DNA of 64,000 bases from Selaginella moellendorffii (lineage: Eukaryota; Streptophyta; Lycopodiopsida; Selaginellales; Selaginellaceae). The notes below the pieces were generated by a model. It had not been told where the DNA came from and did no database searches. It was given only the letters and a program-made list of their open reading frames with translations. The stretch spans positions 1,123,309 to 1,187,308 of the forward strand of contig NW_003314267.1 of assembly GCF_000143415.4 (NCBI RefSeq), written 5' to 3'. Below, piece by piece: positions 46,862 to 57,289 of this stretch (the first letter of the stretch is position 1; each line of letters begins with the position of its first letter). The position numbers were made by a program, and so were the translations under genes.

Positions 46862-49751
46862 GCGTATCTTGCTGGAGTATGGTGGAGTTAAAGATGTGTG
46901 GTTTGGCGAGGGCGTTCAACCCCCAGTTGTTATGCTCTCTGCTACATCTTTGAAGTGGGCTTGTTGTAATGGAAAAGCACTTTCGAGTTACTTGTTGTTT
47001 ATTCGTGACTTGGGGGACCAAGGCACGTGTGGGGGAGAAGCAACAGTACAGGATGTACTGGACGAGTTTTCTGATGTTTTTCCATCTGAACTTCCTCATG
47101 GATTGCCTCCGTTACGAGGCGTGGAGCATGGGATTACATTGGAGTTGGGGACGCGACCAATTTGCCGGCGTCCATTTCGGTTAAGTTATGCGGAGGAGCA
47201 AGAAGTTCAACGACAAGTCAAAGAGTTACTTGAGTTTGGATTTATTCAGCTAAGTAAGTCTCCATTTGGTGCTCCGATCTTGCTTGTGAAGAAGAAGGAC
47301 GGTTCAATGCGAATGTGTATTGACTACCGTGCTTTGAACAAGAAGATAGTGAAGGATAAGATGCCAATGCCACGTGTGGATGATATCCTGGACAAGCTTG
47401 GTGAAGCACGAGTGTTTACCAAGATTGATCTGAGGAGTGGATATCATCAGATTGCAATGGATGATGCATCTATCTCCAAGACGGCATTCAACACAAGCTT
47501 CAGACATTTTGAGTTTACAATTATGCCGTTTGGTTTGATGAATGCACCGGCCACATTTACTCGGTTGATGACGGAGGTATTTGGGCGTTATCTTCATGAG
47601 TTTGTGGAGATTTTCTTGGACGATATTCTTGTTTTTAGCAAGAATATGGAGGAGCATAGGGTGCATTTGCGCAAGGTTCTTTTGTTACTTCGAGACAGCA
47701 AACTTTATGCAAAGAAGAGCAACTGTGAATTTGCAAAGTCAGAGGTGGAATATCTAGGCCATATTGTGACATCTCAGGGTGTCAAGACGGATCCAAGGAA
47801 GGTGGCTGTGGTGGAAAACTGGCCTACACCGACTACAGTGGCCGAGTTGCGTAATTTTCTTGGTATGGCTAGTTACTACCGATGTTTCCAGCATAAGTTT
47901 GCAGAGGTGGCTATTCCTTTGACACGGTTGTTACGCAAGAATGTGCCATTCGAATGGAAGAAGCCACAAGAGGAGAGTTTTGTGGCGCTAAAGCGATTGT
48001 TGAGCGAGACTCCAGTGCTTCGCATTGCTGATCCATTGAAACCTTACGAGGTGACATGCGATGCGAGTGGTTATGCACTGGGAGGAGTTCTCATGCAAGA
48101 GGGACAGCCTATTGCATATGAGAGTCAAACTTTGAATTCTGCGAAGCAACACTATTCCACATATGAGCAAGAGTTACTCTCTGTTGTTCATGCTTTGCGG
48201 ACGTAGCGGCACTATCCTTATGGTGCAGTGTTTGTGGTGTTGACAGATCACAAACCACTTGTGTATCTTTTCACACAGAAGGAGTTGAACACTAGGCAAG
48301 CTCGTTGGATGGTCAAACTCATGGAGTTTGGGGAGTTTCCTATTGAGCATCGTCCGGGAAAATCAAATGTGGTGGCAGATGCTTTATCTCGTATTTGTCA
48401 TGTGACAACGTTACGAACACGATTTTGTCATCATTTGAGTAAAGTGGTTAGCGAATTTGGGCAGTTGGTTGAGCATGCTCAAGCTCAGGATGCTGAAGTG
48501 GCCTCTTTGCGAGACCAGATGGAAGCCCCTTTCTCATTGGTGGATGGGATTCTCTACTATAATGGCCGTGTATATTTGCCACGGATGGATGCGTTAATTA
48601 CTCAAGTTTTATTCCACTATCATGATCGTCCAGATGCCGGTCATTTTGGGGGGAAGAAGACGTATAAGTTGATTACGTGCAACTTTTATTGGAGGAATAT
48701 GAAGGTTGATATCCTCAAGTATTGTAAATCATGCGAGCTTTGTCAGCGGGTTAAGGTGCCACGAGAGAAGCCGGGGGGATTTTTGCAACCTTTACCTATT
48801 CCTCAGAGCCGTTGGTGTAGTATCTCTATGGACTTCATCACTTGTTTGCCACGAACACAGAGGCAAAAGGAACAAGTATGGGTCATAGTGGATCGATTGA
48901 CGAAGTATGTGTGGTTGTTGGCTCTTCGGAAGACTGTCACTGCCTCAGACTTGGCTGCGGTTTACTTGGAGAAGGTTTTTCCTGACTTTGGTTTGCCGGA
49001 GGACATCATTAGTGATCGAGATTCAAAGTTCACCAGTGGATTTTGGAAAAGCTTTGTAAAGGCTATGCAAGTGACTTTGAAACTCTCGAGTGGAGATCAT
49101 CCTCAGACGGATGGGCAAACTGAGCGTGTGAATCAGGTGGTGGAGGATATGCTACATTGTAGCATTGGTCAAAGGCAAGGACAGTGGGATTTATATCTTC
49201 CGTTGGTGCAATTTTCTTACAACAATAGCCAACACAGTGGAACCAAGCTAAGTCCTTATTTTGCCATGTTTGGAAGGCATCCTCAAACAGCGGTGGAGTT
49301 GGGATTGCATTTGAGTAAGGACGTTCAAGATAAGCTTGATTCCGAGGTGACTGATTTGGCCACAGAACTTGATGAGATTTTGGTGGTGTGCAAACGGAAT
49401 TTGCAAGCAGCTCAGGATAGAGCGGAGAAATTTGCCAATGAGCATCGCCAATTCCAGGAATATAAGGTGAGTGATCTCGTCTTTGTGCGAGTGATCTTTC
49501 CGTCAAGTGAGCGGTGGAACACCTTGGTGCCTTTATGGATAGGGAAGAGTGATAAACTTTCCCATCAATATGCTGGTCCATATGAAGTGCTGGAGCGCAT
49601 TGGTAAAGCGGCTTATCGGGTGCGGCTGCCAGCTGGGGTGAAAATTCATCCGGTATTTTATGTCAGCCAATTGAAAGGTGTACTATCTCAGAGTGACAGG
49701 CCCAATGCCTCCTTGATGTATACGGCTGTGGAAGATGGACCAGGAGCTTAA
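46845..49751 (+). pseudogene. Pol of the second gypsy element: RT, RNase H, integrase
   Basis: One frame is open except for a single TAG at 48,204-48,206. RT shows KKKDGSMRMCIDYRALN, IDLRSGYHQI, MPFGLMNAPATF and the box FLDD (with Phe where Tyr is usual). RNase H has TCDASGYALGGVL and, after the stop, LTDHKPLVYL. Integrase has H-H (HYHDRPDAGHFGG), CKSCELC, MDFIT, IISDRDSKF and HPQTDGQTERVN, with all catalytic acidic residues present. It ends in HPVFYVSQLKG; a one-base shift near 49,735 would extend it to about 49,820. No introns, unlike the chromovirus. Confidence 0.92.
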
Positions 49752-49864
49752 GCAGGGTTCCCCAGAAAGGGTGATCACCAGTACAACTCATCCTTGGGAC
49801 AAGGACTTTGTTGGGGAGGAATAATTAATCACCCCTAACTGTGACTACGTACATTACCTATAAC

Positions 49865-49964
49865 NNNNNNNNNNNNNNNNNNNNNNNNNNNNNNNNNNNN
49901 NNNNNNNNNNNNNNNNNNNNNNNNNNNNNNNNNNNNNNNNNNNNNNNNNNNNNNNNNNNNNNNN
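49865..49964. other. Assembly gap, 100 N
   Basis: Exactly 100 N. It sits between inverted copies of the same gypsy 3' sequence, a configuration that commonly breaks assemblies. Confidence 0.99.
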
Positions 49965-50102
49965 AAGAGTTGTACCGGTGATCACCCTTTCTGGGGAACC
50001 CTGCTCAAACTGCTAGTCCGTCTTCCACAGCCGTATACATAAAGGAGGCATTGGGCCTGTCACTCCGAGATAGTACACTTTTCAACTGGCTGACATAAAA
50101 TA
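49965..50102 (-). repeat. Inverted fragment of the second gypsy element's pol end
   Basis: The reverse complement matches 49,655-49,795 (pol end from ttttatgtcagcca to the bases after the pol stop) with about ten changes. It breaks off at 50,102. Confidence 0.88.
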
Positions 50103-50150
50103 CCTTTATTATTTTGAGTTCAAAAGCCTACTCCACATTTCTTCTTTTAT

Positions 50151-50631
50151 CTACTGAAGAGTGGTCAGTAGCTTCCAAGTCCACTCTCCAACTAGCTTCT
50201 TAAGTTCCTCCACCTCCAGATGCAATTTGGCTCTGGATGGTAACTGCACTGATGGGAATGTCCAGGTCCGAAAGAAGCTCTGGATATCCTCCCAGCTCAG
50301 ATTGTCATTGTCATCGTCATCGATTGCAAGTGTCTTGCCACCAAGAGAAGTATACCAAACTGAATCCACAATGCCAACCATTACCGCCTCTAGCTGCAAG
50401 AGAAGGTTGGTGCGGTTCCAAGCAAACCATCTAAGCTCTCGAGTGACCTCTTGCAAATCATGGTTGTGTACAGGTAATGGTGGTAGATCATACTCGGGAA
50501 CACTTGACGCTGTCGTGTGACTGCCTCGAGCTGCGAGGGTGGTGCTGGTGAGGACGAATCCTCTAGCTTGATTGGAGTAACCGGCTGCAAGACAAGATTA
50601 GCTACATCTGGAGTTCCTTGCAAGTCATGCT
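50151..50631 (-). pseudogene. 3' part of an unknown gene split by the copia element
   Basis: Directly after the copia target duplication the minus strand continues the frame of the exon on the other side: DLQGTPDVANLVLQP, then PAPPSQLEAV. A second frame then reads SSVPEYDLPPLP, LQEVTRELRWFAWNRTNLLL, DDDNDNLSWEDIQSFF, EVEELKKLVGEW and a stop at 50,151. The change of frame near 50,510 may be an intron or a break. SQLEAV and SSVPEYD also occur in the upstream exon, so the gene contains an internal duplication. I do not recognise the family. Confidence 0.5.
50627..50631. repeat. Copia target-site duplication, left
   Basis: atgct here and at 54,739-54,743, flanking the two LTRs exactly. Confidence 0.9.
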
Positions 50632-50777
50632 TGATGAGAGAAGCCAGGCCTCACAGCCTAGTGCTCTATAGAGAATGAGAACACTTCCAGAACAATCCCC
50701 TGGGATGGATCTCTAAGAAAGCCCTAAACTGAAGGAATGCGACTCAAGCCAGGAATGGTACACCTGGATCTTTATCA
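50632..50777 (-). repeat. Copia 3' LTR
   Basis: It starts tgatgagagaagccagg on the plus strand like the 5' LTR, then diverges, ending near tttatca. The clear divergence between the two LTRs means an old insertion. Confidence 0.75.
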
Positions 50778-50789
50778 CCAGCGTGACCA

Positions 50790-51841
50790 TTGCCGCCCAC
50801 CTAGCCAGAGAGGTCGCATACTCCAAGCACTTCTCGATGTTTGCAGAAAACAATAGGTGGAAGAGCCTTAGTGAATATATCAGCAACCTGGTCCTCAGTT
50901 GCCACGTACTTAAGTGTCAGCTCTCCTCCCATCACTTGTTCTCTAATGTAGTGGTATTTTATTTGTATATGCTTCGTCCTGGTGTGATATCTCGGATTCT
51001 GAAAGAGTAATTGCCGATTGATTATCCAAGAGAATGACCGTGGGTCCTTGTTGCCGTAGCTGCATACTCGCTACAAGCTCAGGAAGCCAGCTCGCCTCTT
51101 GTGCTACCCCTGTCAAAGCTAGATACTCTGCTTCAGTTGTCGACAAGGCTGTCACAGCTTGCCGCTTGCTGTTCCAAGTTACCACTCCATCACCAAGGAA
51201 AAAGCAATAGCCGGATGTAGACTTCCTGTCGTCTAAATCCCCTGCATAATCGGCATCGGCATAGCCTCACAAAATAAATGCGTGACCAGAAACCTCCCGT
51301 TGATAGCTCAGGCCAAAATTAGCAGTGCCTCTGAGATAGCGCAAGATGCGCTTCACAGCTTGCCAATGTTGCCAGCCTGGATTCGCCATATACTTAGCCA
51401 CCTCTCCCACAGAATAAGCAATGTCTGGGCGGGTAAGTAGATTAAGCATCCAACGACCTGGCGATACGGCACAAGCTCCATCTGTTGCGTCTCAGCCTCA
51501 CTAGGAGACATCTCAGCAGACAAATGAGTACTCGCTTGCATTGGAGTAACGGAAGGGAATGCGGTCTTCACATCCATTTGCTCCACATAAAGATCATGCT
51601 GCGCTGCTAAAGCAAGTAACATCCTGATAGAAGCCATCTTCACGACCGGGCTGAAAGTTTCTGTAAAGTCTATGCCTTCGATCTGAGTAAAGCCTCGTGC
51701 CACAAGCCTAGCTTTAAAGCGCTGCACTTCTCCTGAAGGTCCAGCTTTCACGCAGAAAAGTAGCTTTGTCGAAACTACATTAGCATTGTTAGGAACTTCA
51801 TCAGGAAGATACCAGGTTTCATTCTTTGCATGAGCTCGCAT
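50790..51841 (-). pseudogene. Copia RT and RNase H, RT core deleted
   Basis: RT begins AHAKNETWYLP, then FKARLVARGFTQIEGIDFTETFSPVV and VEQMDVKTAF, with the first catalytic Asp. It then jumps straight to PSVTPMQAS, missing roughly 100 residues that would hold the YVDD box. RNase H follows in pieces: RPDIAYSVGEVAKYMANP, HWQAVKRILRYLRGT, and [21 protein letters not shown] with the catalytic Glu at about 51,125. The C-terminal end is frame-broken. Confidence 0.9.
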
Positions 51842-52021
51842 CTCAGCATCAATAGCTTCACCCCACGCAGCAGCATAAGGAGATTTCTTAGCTTGTGCAA
51901 GCGTAACAGGAATCTGCTGTGAACATAGCCGTTCGACTCTGATGATAAGAAGCTCTAGCAGCTACTCGTGCTCGCTTCTCAGCTTGCTCTCGCTGATAAG
52001 CTTCACCCTTCGCTGTATAGG

Positions 52022-53234
52022 TTAAAGGGCGCTCAAAACCTGGATAAGATCAGGATCTCGGTGACGCACAGGTTCAGGAACCATATCCTCAGGTTCAGGA
52101 ATATTGTGATCAGGAACCACCTCAGGAACGTGATCAGGCTCTGGAGCTCGTGTCACAGCAGAGGTTGAATCTCCCCCTGCAGCTGGAGCATAAGCACAGC
52201 CAAGTCGAGGTAGAGGATCATCTTCCTCATCTTCCCATGGATGAAAGAAAACAGGCTGTGAGCTCGCCCTACTTTCTCCACGAAGAAAACCTGTAGAAGG
52301 AACTCCTGGATCCTTGTGACGTTGAAAATACACACGAGATTCATCAAAGATGACATCTCGACTCACAAACTCTTTTCCCGAGTCTAGATGAAGGAGTCGG
52401 TATCCTCGCTGCTCATCACTATAGCCCAGAAATACACACTTCTTGGATTTAACATCCAATTTCCTACGTAGCTCATTAGGAACATGAAAAAAAGCTAGAC
52501 AGCCAAACTGCCGTAAGATATCCATGCGTGGACGTTGTCTAGTCCACGCCTCATAAGGTGTCTTGCCTTGAACACCTGTGGTCAACACCCTATTACGCAC
52601 GAAGACAGCTGTGGCTATAGCATGATCCCAAAACCTAGAAGGAAGACCAGCATCGGCAATCATCGTCCTAGCCAGCTCCACCACTGTCCTGTTAAACCGC
52701 TCAGCTACCCCGTTAAGCTCAGGAGTGTATGGAACTGTGAATTTCCTGCTTTCTCGCAGTAATCAGAAAAATGGACGGAACTCACCTCCTCCATCAGAGC
52801 GGAGCACTTTGATGCGTAAATCAAGCTGGTTCTCCACTTCATGCTTATAAGCCTTGAATGCTAGCAAAGCTTCGTCCTTAGTAGCTAAGAACTTAACAGC
52901 CAGCATCATCAATAAACGAAATAAAGTACCTCTTCTTGCGCTGTGTCATCACTTGAAAAGGGCCACATAAGTCTAAGTGAACCAGCTGAAGAGGACTTGT
53001 CGCCCGAACACTCCCGCCAGAGTTGAACGCCCGACGATGCTGCTTTCCCATGATGCATGGCTCGCATAATGGCATTGAAAAAGACGTGATGGCCAAGCCA
53101 TCAACCACGTGGTCTCGCTGCAACTGCTGGATCGTCTTGTGATTCACGTGGCCTAATCGACGATGCCAAGTTTGGATATCTGCAGCTCCCCCTGAAGATG
53201 AACTCGCAGTAGCCACTGTCATCGTAGCTAACAC
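52022..53234 (-). pseudogene. Copia integrase
   Basis: The GAG-pre-integrase segment reads WHRRLGHVNHKTI, then CEPCIMGKQHR (HHCC zinc domain). The core continues PLQLVHLDLCGPFQV with the first Asp, then YFISFIDDA. After a break, LARTMIADAGLPSRFWDHAIATAVFVRNR, TPYEAWTRQRP and CVFLGYSDEQRGYRL follow, typical of the copia integrase tail. Frame breaks lie near 52,690 and 52,890. Confidence 0.92.
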
Positions 53235-54111
53235 AAACCTCGCAATCCATCCGGAACAGTCGTCCTATCTTGCTTGCTGAAGCCACATGTCCAACCTCTG
53301 GATGTGTGATCTTGACACGATCACCACGAAATTCCAATTGCTCCATCATTTGTCCTAGGGACACCAAGGAATGTTGAGCCTTGGGGATGTACCACACATG
53401 CTTGACTGGAACCACCAAGCCTGTGGGTAGTCGCACTTCAATCGTGCCCACACCTTCAACCGCTAACAAGCTGTTATCTGTGAGTTGCAAGTGCATGTCC
53501 TCATCTCCAAAAATAGCTCACGGTCAAAAGTTGAGTTGCTGCCAAATCCAGCCAAACACGGCTTTTGGTATCCACCTCTACTCCTCGAGTCATCCATGAC
53601 AAGCCATTGGCCGCAGCGGAAGAGTCTTCATCGTCACCATCATCTCGGCGTCGACTTTTAAAATGTGGTGCCGCACCAGAGGAAGATCCACGCTCAGCTT
53701 TCAATTTTGTCTCACGACGTTGCTTCTTCACTGGACAATCCCTGCTCAGGTGCCCACGCTCACGTCCCACAGTTCAAATTGAATTCTCGCTTGGTGGCTG
53801 GCTTTTCCTCGGTGCTGTTGGAGCGCTTATTTCCAAGTCGATTAAAGACAGAGGAGCGCCCTGCTTGTGCTTGCTGATTACCACGAGTCACCATGGCAAT
53901 CCCGTCCTGCTCAGCAGCATTGCCTTCACCTATAACGGTTTCCTCGTGCTGGACGAGCTCAGCAAAAATCTGCCGCTGTGTAATGTCTATAACAAAGATG
54001 AGACTTCATAGCACGAGTTGCAAGCCCCTTGAACAGAACTGCATTAAACTCTTGATTTGTCACAGCAGCTTCTGGGTCCAGCAGTCAAATGAGTGCGTGG
54101 CCTCTAGGTTT
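53235..54111 (-). pseudogene. Copia gag end, zinc knuckle and protease (frameshifted)
   Basis: GREGH-type knuckle remains as GRERGHLSRDCPVKK near 53,740. VWLDLAATQLLT near 53,540 is a mutated protease active site (normally D-S-G-A-T). The protease continues in another frame as EGVGTIEVRLPTGLVVPVKHVWYIPKAQHSLVSLGQM. The segment 53,780-54,110 carries further gag sequence in broken frames. Confidence 0.8.
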
Positions 54112-54537
54112 TTATTGAATCTCCACCACTTTGCGCTGAAGCCTGGTGATGTAGTTTTGCATGTGCTTGTGTGGCTGTTGGTCCAGGCTGTATAGCTCAC
54201 TGCGACGAAGAATCATGTCCACATCTTCTTGTAGGTCCACTCCCATAATTTCACAAATTGACTTCCAATTCTTAGCAGAACTCTTCTCCACATTTATATG
54301 GACACTGTAAAGAGGGCCAAGTCCTCCTCCTAATGCTCCATTTGCCCTAGCATCCAGATCTTTCCACTTGTTGTATGGATCTCTGTCATCATCATCGTTG
54401 GATGAGCATTTTCTCGATCTAGATACCACATGCCAGAGTCCCCACCTCATAAACCAGAATTGTGCACATTCTTTCCAGGCAAGGAAATTCGTCCCATCGA
54501 ACTGCTCCATGTCTCTGGAGGAAGAAGACGATGCCAT
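54112..54537 (-). pseudogene. Copia gag, N-terminal part
   Basis: Opens with ATG: MASSSSSRDMEQFDGTNFLAWKECAQFWF, a copia gag start. It continues with YNKWKDLDARANGAL and HKHMQNYITRLQRKVVEI, then a TAA. Normal copia polyproteins continue in frame here, so the stop is a lesion. Confidence 0.88.
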
Positions 54538-54587
54538 CCTGTCTTAGCATCCATGGCACTGCTCATGCCAAAAAAAATCTAACCTAT

Positions 54588-54600
54588 TGCTCTGATACCA
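54588..54600 (-). promoter_or_regulatory. Copia primer-binding site
   Basis: tggtatcagagca on the minus strand, directly adjoining the 5' LTR; an exact match to the 3' end of plant initiator-Met tRNA. Confidence 0.9.
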
Positions 54601-54738
54601 TGATGAGAGAAGCCAGGCTTCATGGCCTAGTGCTCTATAGAGAATGACAACACTCCTAGAACAATCCCCTGGGATGGATCTCACACAGGATGGTAAAGTG
54701 AAGGAAGCCAGGTGGCTGTACGCCACGTGGCTCTAACA
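54601..54738 (-). repeat. Copia 5' LTR
   Basis: 138 bp, begins TGTTAGAGCC and ends TCTCTCATCA on the minus strand. Confidence 0.88.
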
Positions 54739-55016
54739 ATGCTCGTCATCCTCTTCGAGTACAGGTGCATCATACTCGGGAACACTTGATGCTGGGTCAC
54801 TGCTGGCGATCACTGCCTCAAGCTGCGATAGGAAATCCTCTGCTTTCTTGTCCGCTGTTGCAGCAGGAGTCTGCCCACAAGCGAAAAATGTCAAGGAACA
54901 AGAAAAAATGACAGAAACGAGCAAGCTGTACACACCTCATCCAATCCTGTTGCCTGTGTGCTTGCCTGTGCTGGAGTGCGTCGCAACCAGGAGAACGCCA
55001 ATGCTAGAGTTTCCAT
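54739..55016 (-). pseudogene. 5' part of the copia-split gene (two exons)
   Basis: Exon 1 (55,016-54,936) starts at an ATG and encodes METLALAFSWLRRTPAQASTQ..., a basic and hydroxylated N-terminus that could be an organelle transit peptide (inference). A 65-bp GT-AG intron (54,935-54,871) follows in phase. Exon 2 reads TPAATADKKAEDFLSQLEAV, SSDPASSVPEYDAPVLEEDDEH and is cut by the copia LTR at 54,738. Joining across the element and one copy of the duplication keeps the frame into DLQGTPDVANL. The same start is found in the right palindrome arm at 63,903. No family recognised. Confidence 0.6.
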
Positions 55017-57125
55017 CGCTGCCAATATAATAGGGCAGGGTATTTATTTAGAAGATCATGGAATATTATCGAAGGAATATATGTAAAGAGATTTGCTTGG
55101 ATGTCAAGCAGCTCGTGAATCTGAGGATCATCAGCTGCCTTCTTTCAACCAGCAACCCGCGTTTTGTACTGCTTCTGGCATCCTTGGATCTGTAAAACAA
55201 GTGAGCGAGGGTATGAAACCATTTCAGCTGGGCATCCTCCAAACGTACCTTACCCTTTAAAAGACATCGCGCAGACCGTTCGTCTTTGTAGACAAGTTAG
55301 ATACATTTCTGAAGTGGCTGGTGAGGAAGCGTTGGAAATCCATTATGTTGCGATTATTGTACACAGTGAATAACTCCAGATAACCTGCAATAAAGAGAAA
55401 CATGAAATATTTGACTATAGAAACTTCAATGTGGTGTGGCTGGTGGAAAAACTAGAACAAATTAACTGGCAGCATTTCCTTTCACGATGGTGTGTAGTTG
55501 CAACGTTTAGTCAAACAATGTTCCGGAAGGAGCCCCAGAACCTTCTCCAGCTCTGCCTTATTAGTTGTGATGGGGAAGTGTCACGCAAGGGGATGCTGCT
55601 GGACTTTACTTCGTGTCCTGGCAGAGTGTCAAGGAGGGTTATCATCCGCTCATCTATGAAGATTCCATGGCTTTACGATCATGATAGCAACCTGGCTTAC
55701 TTCTTGATTGCGGTATAATCGAGTACCATATGGACGGCGTTTGTATGCGATCTCTTCACTGAACGCTTTGCCTAGCTTTGTGTTACTTACGCGATTGTAC
55801 TCTTTGCATCTTGTGCAACTTTGGAAGCAGGTTGCAAGTGACAAGATCAAGTGTTCATCAGCCAACTACAATCAAGCCATAAACCAGCTCACCAAGACTC
55901 CAAGCAAGGAGAGCAAGAGGAAACAAGTGGACAAAGGCAACTCAACTTTCAAGCCAATAATTTGCCAAGATCAAGCCAAGATTATTGCCAAGAGAAGTTA
56001 TAGAACAAAGAGAGGCCAAGAGCACTGAAACCATAGGAAGACCAAGAACAAGGTAAAGTCTACAACTTCTGAAGAGCTTGGAGCTTGAAGATTGTATGAA
56101 GCATGTAGTAGCGAGGATCATTAGCAAAGCTCACAAACCCTTGCATTATGCATCCATCAGTCTCATGCTTCAAGTGCGAGACTATCAACACAGCATATAG
56201 ATAAATAAATAGATAGAGTAAATGTTCTCCTGCGTGGATCGCGTTCAGTGATTTCAGGAAAAATGGGTTTGATGTTTTGGCCGATAAAGGGCAGTGAAAA
56301 GAAAGCATAGAAAATAGCTGTCATCTATATGCAAGTTTAGGATTGCTCGCTCGGCTTGCGAGCAGCAGCAATGATCCCAAGGTGTGTTTGTTCAAATTGC
56401 GTTTCTCAAGGCAGCAACCCTGGCATTTTTTATTCCATACCAAAGAATGTGAAGGAATGAAGGTTTGTATGATGGGACGGAATGCTTATCTGAGCGTTGT
56501 GAGCACTGTGGTGCGGAGGCTAGACCTTCGATTGTGTCGCGTGTGGGATCAAGCCTGCAACGCCGCAGAGGTCGACATGTCCATCGCCAGAGTCGAGGTG
56601 ATCGATGACTATTATGATCCCTTTCCCCTCTATAGTATTATAGAGGGCCTATCACTTACGCCGACCTCCGCTCTGGCGTGGATAGCTTGGATGAGAAAAC
56701 GCACCGAGATCTCGTGAAAGCAGTACTCGCTAAAGTCAAGCGGGACGTCAAGCGGCAGATGCAAATGCCCAAGTTTAGCAATTCGCTGGCGAAGCTCATC
56801 CGGAGATCACCGTGGAAACCAGGGTTGACACCGTCCAATGTGTTTTCCAAATCCACTCCAGGTGCTAGAGAGTTTAAGGAGCGAATGCAGGAACGCATGT
56901 GCAGCAAGCTGTTGCAGGAGAGGCCAGGGGAAATGGATTTCTCGGCGAACAGCTGCTACGAGCCCGACGTGTATAACCAGCTGGTGGAGTGGATCGAGGG
57001 TGCAAAGGAGTACCATCGCGAGATTGAGATTAAAGGTTACACGGGTTGCTGCGTGAATCTCTTCAGGTTTGAGGTGGCGCACATTGAGCAGCTGCTGCGG
57101 GATTACAAGGCGCAGGAGGGAGCAG
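54942..57125. repeat. Left arm of a large inverted repeat
   Basis: The reverse complement matches 61,640-64,000 nearly throughout. For example, the segments around 55,431-55,718 and 63,182-63,454 differ by only a few percent. Indels separate the arms, including deletions in this arm near 55,310 and within 56,880-56,910. The right arm runs off the window, so the repeat may be longer. Confidence 0.9.
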
Positions 57126-57139
57126 GGGAAAGGAATTGA
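56472..57139 (+). pseudogene. Broken copy of the 315-residue unknown gene
   Basis: Starts MGRNAYLSVVSTVVRRLDLRLCRVW like the intact copy at 62,421. A frameshift near 56,640 ends that frame at 56,717. From 56,678 the protein resumes in another frame with KTHRDLVKAV.AKVKRDVKRQMQ and continues to 57,139. Relative to the intact copy it lacks about 44 residues containing the Glu-rich EELEELEELEDD stretch and a further WEPD, and its C-terminus is replaced after LRDYKAQEGA. Probably inactive. Confidence 0.75.
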
Positions 57140-57289
57140 AGGGGAAAGAAATGTATCGCATCGCAGGTGTTTCCCGCATGATCCGGAAGCAGCAGTGCCG
57201 AGAGTCTCCGCCAAGGCTCTTTTCTTCCCGAGCGCACTTGCCACTTGCCCACGGCGGCAACTGCTGGCAAAGAGATTTCAAAGAAGCGA

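Larger units (their letters stand above)
45290..49864 (+). mobile_element. Second Ty3/gypsy element (degraded; no chromodomain seen)
   Basis: 45,290-45,334 is the tail of an LTR ending ggatcctaaca, followed by a primer-site-like tggtatcgaagg at 45,336-45,347. Gag, protease, RT, RNase H and integrase follow in gypsy order. The right end runs into an assembly gap, so no 3' LTR can be seen. A decayed relative lies at 10.1-10.9 kb and a short inverted piece at 49,965-50,102. Confidence 0.85.
50632..54738 (-). mobile_element. Ty1/copia retrotransposon, complete but disabled
   Basis: Short LTRs (138 and about 146 bp) bound a 3.8-kb internal region, with a 5-bp duplication atgct outside. A primer site matching initiator-Met tRNA (tggtatcagagca) abuts the right LTR at 54,600-54,588, so it reads right to left. 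Order gag, protease, integrase, RT, RNase H is the copia order. The RT core including its catalytic box is deleted and every domain has frame breaks, so it cannot move by itself. Confidence 0.93.

Noticed and set aside
55431-55718. A 95-codon frame conserved in both palindrome arms (second copy 63,454-63,182)
   Set aside because: Most differences between the arms change amino acids, there is no known motif, and conservation is explained by the recent duplication itself.
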